The notes beneath the pieces were generated by a model. That model had not been told where the DNA came from and ran no database searches. It saw nothing but the letters and a program-made list of their open reading frames with translations. The position numbers were made by a program, and so were the translations under genes. 64,000 nucleotides of DNA from Asaia bogorensis NBRC 16594. GTDB lineage: Bacteria > Pseudomonadota > Alphaproteobacteria > Acetobacterales > Acetobacteraceae. The stretch covers positions 2,787,001 through 2,851,000 of the forward strand of contig NZ_AP014690.1 in assembly GCF_001547995.1 (NCBI RefSeq), written 5' to 3'. Positions 40,921 to 48,459 of this stretch are shown here, in pieces. The stretch's first letter is position 1. Each line of letters opens with the position of its first letter.

Positions 40921-41478
40921 ATGTCGTTTTCAGCCCGGCAACGTCTCCTGCGCCCGTTTGCGCGTCTCACCGCCTGCGCCTTTGTCGCTGGCAGCTTTTT
41001 CGCCTCCGGTGCCGCTTACGCCGCCGGGTGCAGCGAATCACCCGCCCATGAAGCCTTCAATGTGCAGGGTCTCAAGAGCGAACTGATGGTCACGGCGCTC
41101 TCGTGCAGCGCGCAGGACCGCTACAATGCGTTCGTAGCGAAGTTCCGCCCCAAGCTGGCTGCCGAGGAAGAACGCCTCAACACCTATTTCAAGTCAGCCT
41201 ATGGCCGTAACGCCATGAAGGCGCATGACGACTACATCACGCAGCTTGCCAATGTGCAGTCGGAAGGCGGCCTCAAGGCCGGTACGATCTTCTGTCAGCA
41301 GCGGGTCGCGATGTTCGACGAGGTCGATGCCCTCGATGATGGTGCCGATCTTGCGCATTACGCTGATGCGAAGGACGTGGTTCAGCCGGCCTCGTTCGAA
41401 ACCTGCTCGGCCCCCGAAGCTGTCTCCCATAGCCGCAGCACGACCACACGGCGCACCCATCGCAAGACACGCGCCTAA
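40921..41478 (+). CDS. Secreted protein of unknown function
   Basis: A 185-residue protein with a signal peptide (hydrophobic core about residues 16-33, cut near GAAYA). The mature part has four cysteines, likely forming disulfides: C37 and C62 early (AGCSESP, LSCSAQD) and IFCQQ and ETCSAPE later. A helical, charged middle includes AAEEERLNTYFKSAYGR. The C-terminus is basic (TTTRRTHRKTRA). I do not recognise a family. It precedes parE by 64 bases and may share its transcript. Confidence 0.75.
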   Translation: MSFSARQRLLRPFARLTACAFVAGSFFASGAAYAAGCSESPAHEAFNVQGLKSELMVTALSCSAQDRYNAFVAKFRPKLAAEEERLNTYFKSAYGRNAMKAHDDYITQLANVQSEGGLKAGTIFCQQRVAMFDEVDALDDGADLAHYADAKDVVQPASFETCSAPEAVSHSRSTTTRRTHRKTRA

Positions 41479-41542
41479 AATCTGATCCTCTTCCTGCACG
41501 GGGCGCTTGACGACGCCCCGGCGAGGCCGTCAAGAACGCAAT

Positions 41543-43561
41543 ATGAACGACGACCTCTTCAAGAGCGATGAAAAGCCCGTGCGTCGGCCTAGAAAGGCCG
41601 CGCAGGCCCCCGTGCCGGAAAATTATGGCGCTGACCAGATTGAAGTCCTTGAAGGGCTCGAACCGGTCAGACGGCGTCCGGGCATGTATATCGGTGGAAC
41701 CGACGATACAGCCTATCATCATCTCGCGTCTGAAATTCTCGACAATGCGATGGATGAGGCCGTGGCAGGCCATGCCAGCGTCATCGACCTCGCCCTTGAG
41801 GGCCCCCGCCTTTTGATGGTGCGCGACAATGGTCGTGGTATCCCGGTCGATCCCCATCCCAAATTTCGCGACCGCTCAGCCCTGGAGGTGATTTTCACCA
41901 CACTCCATGCTGGCGGCAAGTTTTCAGGCAAGGCCTATGACACGTCAGGCGGTCTGCATGGCGTTGGCTCATCGGTGGTCAATGCCCTTTCGGACCGGCT
42001 CGAAGTCGAGGTTGCCCGCGAAAAGCTGCTATGGCGTCAGGATTACGCCCGCGGCAAGCCGGTGACGCCCCTGCAGCAGGTTGGCAATGCGCCCAACCGC
42101 CGGGGGACCACCATACGCTTCTCTCCCGATCCCGAAATCTTCGGCGGGCTCAGCTTCTCCCCGCTGCGGCTCTATCGCCTTTGCTGCTCCAAGGCGGCGC
42201 TGTTTCGCGGTGTCACGATCCGGTGGAGTGTCGATCCCTCTCTGCTGAAGGCAGGGGACGAGATACCCTCCGAGGCGACCATTCACTTTCCCAATGGTCT
42301 GGCAGACAGCCTAAATGCAGAGCTGGGTGCCAGCCCCGCCCTGCTGGCACCGGTCTGGGCGGGTGAGGCAGAGTTGCCCCAGGCCGCTGATGGCCGGACC
42401 GGGGGCAAGCTGGAATGGGCCGTGGCGTTTCTGGAGCAGGGAGCGTCGAGCATGACCTCCTATTGCAATACCATTCCGACCCCTCAGGGCGGTACGCATG
42501 AGGCCGGCTTCAGATCGGCCCTCGTCAAGGGGCTGCGCGCCTGGGGTGAGAGCCGCAACATGAAGCGTGCGGCGGCAGTAACGGCGGAAGATGCGCTCGG
42601 TGCGCTGGCGGTCAAGCTCTCGGTCTTTATTCGCGACCCGCATTTTCAAGGTCAGACCAAGGAGAAGCTGACGACGCAGGAGGCCAGCCGCCTTATTGAG
42701 GGCGCCTTACGCGACCGGCTCGATCACTGGCTGGGCGGCAACCCGGCTCAGGCGGATAACCTTCTGGCTTTCATCATCGAGCGCGCCGAAGAGCGTCTGC
42801 GCCGACGCGAAACCAAGGACACGCCGCGCAAGAGCGCCACGCGTCGCCTGCGCCTGCCCGGCAAGCTGACAGACTGCACGCGCGAAAATGCCGCCGACAC
42901 CGAAATCTTTCTGGTCGAGGGCGACTCGGCTGGTGGTTCAGCCCGTCAGGCCCGCGATCGTGAAACGCAGGCGGTGCTGCCGCTGCGTGGCAAGATCCTC
43001 AATGTGGCTTCGGCCACGGCGGACAAGCTCAAGGCCAATCAGGAACTGCGCGATCTGGTCGAGGCGCTTGGCTGCGGATCGGGCTCAAGCTTCGATGTCA
43101 CCCGACTGCGCTATGGACGCGTGATCATCATGACCGATGCTGACGTGGATGGGGCGCATATCGCTTCTCTGCTCATGACCTTCTTCTACCGCGAAATGCC
43201 CGATCTGGTGCGCAAGGGCCATCTCTACCTCGCCCAGCCGCCGCTCTATCGCCTGACGCATGGGGCCAAGACCATCTATGCGATGGATGATGATGACCGC
43301 GTGCGCCGTCTCAAGCGCGACTTCAAGCAAGGCGCAAAGGTCGAGATCTCGCGATTCAAGGGGCTTGGCGAAATGCCCGTGAAGGATCTGAAGCAGACCA
43401 CCATGGACCCGGCCAAGCGCACGCTGCTGCGGGTTGTCACCCCGCCGGAGGACAGGGCACTCACGAGCGATCGCGTAGAGAGCCTGATGGGACGTAAGCC
43501 TGAACTGCGCTTTCGCTTCATTCAGGAGCACGCCCGCACGGCGGAATTGCTCGACGTCTGA
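41543..43561 (+). CDS. parE: DNA topoisomerase IV subunit B
   Basis: A 672-residue type IIA subunit that decatenates chromosomes together with ParC. The GHKL ATPase has EILDNAMDEAVAG, DNGRGIPVDPHP and GGLHGVGSSVVNALS. The TOPRIM part has EGDSAGGSARQARDRETQ and MTDADVDGAHI. The charged QTKEKLTTQE loop is typical. Length and lack of the GyrB insert point to ParE rather than GyrB. ATG 41543 follows a weak ribosome-binding site. The stop shares one base with the next start (TGATG). Confidence 0.93.
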   Translation: MNDDLFKSDEKPVRRPRKAAQAPVPENYGADQIEVLEGLEPVRRRPGMYIGGTDDTAYHHLASEILDNAMDEAVAGHASVIDLALEGPRLLMVRDNGRGIPVDPHPKFRDRSALEVIFTTLHAGGKFSGKAYDTSGGLHGVGSSVVNALSDRLEVEVAREKLLWRQDYARGKPVTPLQQVGNAPNRRGTTIRFSPDPEIFGGLSFSPLRLYRLCCSKAALFRGVTIRWSVDPSLLKAGDEIPSEATIHFPNGLADSLNAELGASPALLAPVWAGEAELPQAADGRTGGKLEWAVAFLEQGASSMTSYCNTIPTPQGGTHEAGFRSALVKGLRAWGESRNMKRAAAVTAEDALGALAVKLSVFIRDPHFQGQTKEKLTTQEASRLIEGALRDRLDHWLGGNPAQADNLLAFIIERAEERLRRRETKDTPRKSATRRLRLPGKLTDCTRENAADTEIFLVEGDSAGGSARQARDRETQAVLPLRGKILNVASATADKLKANQELRDLVEALGCGSGSSFDVTRLRYGRVIIMTDADVDGAHIASLLMTFFYREMPDLVRKGHLYLAQPPLYRLTHGAKTIYAMDDDDRVRRLKRDFKQGAKVEISRFKGLGEMPVKDLKQTTMDPAKRTLLRVVTPPEDRALTSDRVESLMGRKPELRFRFIQEHARTAELLDV

Positions 43562-44466
43562 TGGCTGCTTTCGATCACCCCACTTCGACCCGTCTCGACA
43601 AACTTGGTGGCCTTGCCCTTCTGATTGGTGGAATTTCCTCCTTTCAGGTTGGCGCGGCGCTCGCCAAGAGCCTGTTTCCGCTCTTCGGTGCGGAAGGTAT
43701 GGTGGGGTTACGCGTCTGTCTGGCCGCCGTCATTCTGCTCACCGTCATGCGACCCGGCCCGTCCGTGCTCAAACCGGGCATGTGGAAGCTGCTGCTGCCT
43801 TATGGCGCCTCGATGGCTGTCATGAATTTTGCGTTCTATATCGCTCTGGTGCGACTGCCGCTTGGTCTCGTCGTTGCCTTCGAGTTCATGGGACCGCTTT
43901 CGCTTGCGCTTATCGGCTCACGTCGCCTGCTCGATCTGCTGTGGGCGGGTATGGTTCTGGGTGGCCTCTATCTGCTGCTGCGCCCCGACCATGTGGAAGG
44001 CCATCTGGACCCGATTGGCGTGATCGCAGCGCTCACCAGCGCCGTTGGTTGGGTCGTCTATATCCTGACAGGAACACGTATCGGACGTGTCATGCCCGCG
44101 GCACAGGCCACGACACTGGGAATGACCACAGCGGGCATCCTGCTGCTGCCCTGGCTGATACCGGCCATCTCTCCTGCCATCACGCATCCGCATCAGGGGA
44201 TGCAGGCCGTGGGTGTGGCGGTTCTCTCCTCCGCCGTGCCGTATATTCTCGATATGATGGCCATGCGGCGCCTCGGGCCGCGCGATCTGGGTATTCTCCT
44301 CAGCCTGGAGCCCGTACTGGGCTCCATTTCCGGCCTCCTGCTGCTGGGTGAATCACTCTCTATTGCGCGCTGGATGGGCGTGCTGTGCATTGCGGGAGCT
44401 TCGGCAGGCAATGTTCTGACCTCGCGCAAGCCCCCTCCAGATGGCGAAACCGTTCCTCCCACCTGA
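43561..44466 (+). CDS. EamA/DMT-family exporter, RhtA-like
   Basis: A 301-residue inner-membrane protein with ten hydrophobic segments in two EamA repeats. It resembles RhtA, the threonine/homoserine exporter (ISSFQVGAALAKSLFPLFG, GLVVAFEFMGPLSLAL, RLGPRDLGILLSLEPVLGS). The start ATG overlaps the parE stop by one base, so it is translated by re-initiation. The substrate is inferred from the family. Confidence 0.83.
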   Translation: MAAFDHPTSTRLDKLGGLALLIGGISSFQVGAALAKSLFPLFGAEGMVGLRVCLAAVILLTVMRPGPSVLKPGMWKLLLPYGASMAVMNFAFYIALVRLPLGLVVAFEFMGPLSLALIGSRRLLDLLWAGMVLGGLYLLLRPDHVEGHLDPIGVIAALTSAVGWVVYILTGTRIGRVMPAAQATTLGMTTAGILLLPWLIPAISPAITHPHQGMQAVGVAVLSSAVPYILDMMAMRRLGPRDLGILLSLEPVLGSISGLLLLGESLSIARWMGVLCIAGASAGNVLTSRKPPPDGETVPPT

Positions 44467-44591
44467 AGAAATACAGACATCCGGGTTATGATGGTGTCGT
44501 GTTAACAGCCTTGTCATGCAACAAGCCGGTCGAGACATCGTTCTGATCCTCGAAATGCCGCTTTGCGGGATATGTATTGAGGAGATTACTG

Positions 44592-45326
44592 ATGCATCGA
44601 CTGATGAGTGCAGGTGCTGCCCTTGTTGCACTGTCCGCCGGGTTTGCTGTTACGCCGGCTTCTGCTGCCGCCCCCGGTGATGATAGCGCTGCTCGCAGCG
44701 TTGCCCTGATGAAGGCAGATCAGGTGAATGCCACCCGTGACTTTGGCCGTCTATCCAAGGACGGGCAGAAGGCATTTGCCAACATCCTTCTGGCGCAACA
44801 GGCCCTGACAAACAACCAGAACGGACAGGCACAAAGCCTGATCAACGACGCCGAGACCCGCCTGGAAAAGGCCGCGAAGGATAGCAAGGCCTTCATCAAG
44901 GCCGAGGATGCCATGCAACCTGTCCCGAGCCATGGCATGCCCAAGCGCGTTGCCGCCAGTGGCGTGCCCCTGCACTGGCTGCCCGTTGGTGGCGAATATG
45001 CGGTGACCGATACGCTGGCTCCGGCGCAGCAGACTGCTCTTGCCAGTGCGAACCAGCATCTCAAGGCGGGTGACACGAAGCTGGTCAATCAGGATCTTCA
45101 TGTCGTAGGCACGAGCGTGCAATACGTCGTGGCTCTGGCACCGCTGGAAATGATCTCGGGTGACGTGCATCGCGCTTCCGTATTCATGGATGGCGGCGAT
45201 ACGAAATCGGCTGCCGATGCGCTGCAGAACGCTGTCGACTCAATCCTCTTCGTTTCCGGTGATGTCGTAGCAGTCACGCATCCGTCTGCCGCCAAGCGTC
45301 ACAAGATGGCTCATAGCCCCTCCTGA
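44592..45326 (+). CDS. YfdX-family periplasmic protein
   Basis: A 244-residue protein with a signal peptide ending TPASA and the YfdX domain (PF10938). Family segments are NILLAQQALTNNQNGQAQSL, the D-A-E-T-R-L-E-K helix, LHWLPVGGEYAVTD, SANQHLKAGDTKLVNQ and VQYVVALAPLEMISGDVHRA. In enterobacteria yfdX belongs to an acid-induced oxalate locus, and the protein is thought to stabilise periplasmic proteins. AGGAG at 44580-44584 fixes ATG 44592. A role in acid tolerance would suit an acetic acid bacterium but is inference. Confidence 0.85.
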   Translation: MHRLMSAGAALVALSAGFAVTPASAAAPGDDSAARSVALMKADQVNATRDFGRLSKDGQKAFANILLAQQALTNNQNGQAQSLINDAETRLEKAAKDSKAFIKAEDAMQPVPSHGMPKRVAASGVPLHWLPVGGEYAVTDTLAPAQQTALASANQHLKAGDTKLVNQDLHVVGTSVQYVVALAPLEMISGDVHRASVFMDGGDTKSAADALQNAVDSILFVSGDVVAVTHPSAAKRHKMAHSPS

Positions 45327-45352
45327 TCTCCTGCCCCTCCCCTCTGGCTCTG

Positions 45353-45378
45353 TGCACCCCGCTACGGCAGGGCGTGCA
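45353..45378. terminator. Hairpin between convergent yfdX-family gene and mutL
   Basis: TGCACCCC (45353-45360) can pair with GGG-C-GTGCA (45370-45378), with one bulged base and a 9-base loop, in the 81-base convergent gap. There is no clear T-run. Confidence 0.35.
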
Positions 45379-45407
45379 GGGTCGGGTTTCAAGGGATAGA
45401 AATCAGC

Positions 45408-47288
45408 CTAGCGTATCCGGCCGAAAAGCTTTTCCAGCTCGTCCCGTCCAAGGCGCAACCATGTTGGCCGACCATGCGAGCATGTGCCTGCGCGCGGCGT
45501 CTGCTCCATCTGTCGCAGGAGCGCCGCCATCTCGTCCTGCTGTAGCCGTCGTCCGGCACGGATACTGCCGTGGCACGCCATGCGAGCAATCACGGCATCG
45601 ATACGACGCTCCAGGGCTGCGCTGTCACCCGGTGTCAGGTCGGGATCTGCCACCAGTTCTTCCGAGAGATCGCGCAGCAAGGCGCTCCCGTCACCGCCCT
45701 GAAGCAGTACGGGCATAGTGCGCAGCAGCACACTGCCCCCCCCGAAAGATTCGATCTCTAGTCCCAGCGCCTCGAGCGCCTCTTTCCACTCCATAAGTCG
45801 GCCCGCCTGACCGGGCGGCAGGTCAATGACCTCGGGAAGCAGGAGGCGCTGCGCCTTGAGCGACCCACTCGTGTACTGAGCCAGCAGTTTCTCATGGGTC
45901 AGACGTTCATGGGCGGCGTGCTGATCGACAAGGATCAGATCACCATCCTGACCAACAGCGAGGATATAGGTATCGAAAACCTGTGCGACCGGCGCACCGA
46001 GCGGAAAGCGCGCCATTTGAGCGGCATCTGGCTGAACCAGCGGGCGGGATGAGGGCTCGAATGCAGCCAGCGACGCGACAGGTGAGCGGTCATCGCGAGG
46101 ATTGTCCGGCTCTTGAAAGCCATCATACGGGCTGACAGACCCCGTTGCCATGGGAGCGCCATTCCCGATGAGCGCGGCATGGCTCGCCAGAAAACCCGGC
46201 GTTACGCGCATTGGGTCTGGCGGTGGATAGTGGATGGCCTGACGCGACGGGGCGGCAAAACGTATCCTCACGCCGCCCTCACCCGCGCCATGCCCCAGAG
46301 CGCGTTGCATGGCGCCGATCATCAGACCGCGCACATCCGCCTCATCGGCAAAACGCAGTTCGGTCTTGGACGGGTGCACGTTCACATCGACGCGGTCATG
46401 AGGCAGTTGCAGGTGGAGCGCCAGAACAGGATGACGTCCCGGTTCGATGACAGGACGATAGGCGACACGTATGGCCGTCTTCATCAGCGGATCAGCAACG
46501 GGGCGGTTATTCACGACCAGAAACTGGGCGGCTGCCGTGGCCCGCGTGGCCGCAGGCCCACAGATGAAACCGCTCAGATGCAGGCCATTGCGCTCCTCAT
46601 CCAGTGCGATCAGGGAGTCGCTTTCACCCAGAACCGCCTGAACGCGGGCGATGGTCGAATGGGCAGGGAAGTCGAAAACCAGACGCTCATCCAGCGTGAA
46701 ACGCATGGCACAATGCGGAGCAGACAGTGCCAGTCGGCGCATGACCGCCTCGGCATGGCTGCCCTCCACACGGGCAGATTTGAGGAACTTGCGTCTTGCG
46801 GGTGTGGCAAAGAACAGATCGGCCACCACCACGCGCGTTCCGGGCGCGCCGGGCGCGGGGGATGGGGGGGTCAAGACACCTCCCTCAAGGCGCAATTGCC
46901 ACGCGGTATCGGCATCATGCGGGCGTGAGGTCAGGCTCAGTCTGGCTGTGGCACCGATGGAGGGCAAGGCTTCACCACGGAAGCCCAGCGTGACGATACG
47001 GGTCAGTGTCTCATCGGATAATTTGGAGGTGCAGTGTCGCTCGACAGCCATGAGCATGTCATCGGGCGACATGCCACAGCCGTTATCGAGAACCTCGATG
47101 CGGTCGCATCCGCCGCTGACCAAAGCCACCTCGATACGGGTCGCGCCAGCATCGAGCGCATTCTCGACCAGTTCCTTCAATGCAGCAGCCGGGCGCTCCA
47201 CCACCTCGCCTGCCGCGATCAGATCGATCACATGGCTGGAAAGGCGGCGTAATCTGGGCTGAAGCTGGGGGCGCTCAGACGGCGTCAT
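45408..47288 (-). CDS. mutL: DNA mismatch repair protein MutL with endonuclease motif
   Basis: A 626-residue MutL. The N-terminal GHKL ATPase has ALKELVENALDAGATRIEV, VLDNGCGM and TLGFRGEALPSIG. The C-terminal domain carries the metal-binding endonuclease motif DQHA-x2-E-x4-E (DQHAAHERLTHE), with the supporting MACHGSIRAG and CSHGRP motifs. This MutL should therefore nick DNA itself, as expected in bacteria lacking MutH. It lies nine bases after the DUF3035 lipoprotein gene in the ileS-lspA-DUF3035-mutL run. Confidence 0.95.
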   Translation of the reverse strand: MTPSERPQLQPRLRRLSSHVIDLIAAGEVVERPAAALKELVENALDAGATRIEVALVSGGCDRIEVLDNGCGMSPDDMLMAVERHCTSKLSDETLTRIVTLGFRGEALPSIGATARLSLTSRPHDADTAWQLRLEGGVLTPPSPAPGAPGTRVVVADLFFATPARRKFLKSARVEGSHAEAVMRRLALSAPHCAMRFTLDERLVFDFPAHSTIARVQAVLGESDSLIALDEERNGLHLSGFICGPAATRATAAAQFLVVNNRPVADPLMKTAIRVAYRPVIEPGRHPVLALHLQLPHDRVDVNVHPSKTELRFADEADVRGLMIGAMQRALGHGAGEGGVRIRFAAPSRQAIHYPPPDPMRVTPGFLASHAALIGNGAPMATGSVSPYDGFQEPDNPRDDRSPVASLAAFEPSSRPLVQPDAAQMARFPLGAPVAQVFDTYILAVGQDGDLILVDQHAAHERLTHEKLLAQYTSGSLKAQRLLLPEVIDLPPGQAGRLMEWKEALEALGLEIESFGGGSVLLRTMPVLLQGGDGSALLRDLSEELVADPDLTPGDSAALERRIDAVIARMACHGSIRAGRRLQQDEMAALLRQMEQTPRAGTCSHGRPTWLRLGRDELEKLFGRIR

Positions 47289-47297
47289 GACCAGGCA

Positions 47298-47834
47298 TCA
47301 GAAGACGCCGAGGAATGCGCTCTTCGACTTCTTGGTAGGCGTGGCACCGGTGGAGGGGTTCTGACCCAAGGCAGAAGCACGCTGGATGCGACGATTTTCT
47401 GCCTCGCTATCGACAACGCTGCCCGCATTGCCACCACGCCAGAACATGAGCTCGTCGGTCAGACCCGCACCGGCAGAGCCGAGCTCGGCATTGTTGGGGG
47501 CCTTCGATGCCTGATCCACCTGCCCGACCAGAGCCTGCTGACCGGCGCTGTTGCTGCCGGTAGTGGGGTGCAGGGCCGCATTGGGCGAAAGCGTTTCAAG
47601 CGCTTGGATACGGGGGTTTTCCTCCGCCGTATGGTCACCCTGCCCCGGCAGGCTCAGCTGCTCTGACGGCGGCATGGAGAGGGGCGCACGGGTCGTGACC
47701 GTATACTCATCCGGCATCGAGCGTTCGAGACCGAACGCGCGTGAGACGTCAGAGCCGGAGCAGGCCGGAAGGAGCGCTGTCAGGCCGAGAACCGGCAGGA
47801 CGCGGAGGACGGACGGAAGGGAGAGCTGAGCCAT
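47298..47834 (-). CDS. DUF3035 outer-membrane lipoprotein (BamF-like)
   Basis: A 178-residue lipoprotein. The lipobox is LLPAC, with the cysteine near residue 25. The family signature R-x3-PDEYTVTTRAPLSMPP follows, and a polar, low-complexity C-terminal part ends KKSKSAFLGVF. DUF3035 proteins sit next to lspA in many alphaproteobacteria and have been linked to the outer-membrane BAM complex (BamF). That assignment is from memory of the family, not from a catalytic feature. ATG 47834 is preferred over upstream TTG 47873 because it opens the signal peptide. Confidence 0.75.
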   Translation of the reverse strand: MAQLSLPSVLRVLPVLGLTALLPACSGSDVSRAFGLERSMPDEYTVTTRAPLSMPPSEQLSLPGQGDHTAEENPRIQALETLSPNAALHPTTGSNSAGQQALVGQVDQASKAPNNAELGSAGAGLTDELMFWRGGNAGSVVDSEAENRRIQRASALGQNPSTGATPTKKSKSAFLGVF

Positions 47835-47877
47835 ATCGGACCCGATCCTAAATGAGCGTTTCGGCATCGACAAGAGA

Positions 47878-48459
47878 TCAATGCTCGCGATGTACCGAAC
47901 CGTGATCGGAGGCGCTACCCGAAACAGGTGAGGGCTTTCCGCTGGACGCTGATTGGCGACGATCTGCCAGAATGGAGTCGATCACCCAGGCAACCACACC
48001 ACAATCAATGGCCGAATCGGCAATGTTGAAAACATACCAGCTCCAGCCATAGGCATGGACATGAATGAAATCGACCACAGCGCCAAAGCGCATACGGTCG
48101 ATGACATTCCCGACCGCGCCGCCGGCAATGGCAGCCGAGGCAATAGCCACGACCATGCGCGACGTACGCAATGTCTGCCATAGCAGGGCCAGCACGGCGA
48201 CGAGGGCCACTGTGCAAAACAGCAACGGCCCGTAACGGCCGACACCGCCGAGCATCCCAAACGTCACGGCGTGGTTCCACACCATCGTGAAATTTAGCCC
48301 CGGCGCAATGACCACGCTCCCTTTTGCGGGAAGGTCAAAGACGTTCAGGATCCACCATTTGCTGCCCTGATCGGCGCAAAGCACGATGATGAACGCTGCC
48401 AGACCAGCCAGCAAGGTTGCCGGCCGACCGAAGGAGAGCGTGACTTTGGCTGATTTCAC
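47878..48459 (-). CDS. lspA: Lipoprotein signal peptidase
   Basis: A 193-residue aspartic peptidase in the inner membrane that removes signal peptides from prolipoproteins after lipidation. It has four hydrophobic segments. The two catalytic aspartates lie in GNVIDRMRFGAVVDFIHV and FNIADSAIDCGV. The upstream NFTMVWNHAVTFGML matches the conserved N-x3-N-x-G-x2-F region with a slight change. A hydrophilic C-terminal tail of about 30 residues is extra. It overlaps ileS by four bases, the classic ileS-lspA coupling. Confidence 0.93.
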   Translation of the reverse strand: MKSAKVTLSFGRPATLLAGLAAFIIVLCADQGSKWWILNVFDLPAKGSVVIAPGLNFTMVWNHAVTFGMLGGVGRYGPLLFCTVALVAVLALLWQTLRTSRMVVAIASAAIAGGAVGNVIDRMRFGAVVDFIHVHAYGWSWYVFNIADSAIDCGVVAWVIDSILADRRQSASSGKPSPVSGSASDHGSVHREH

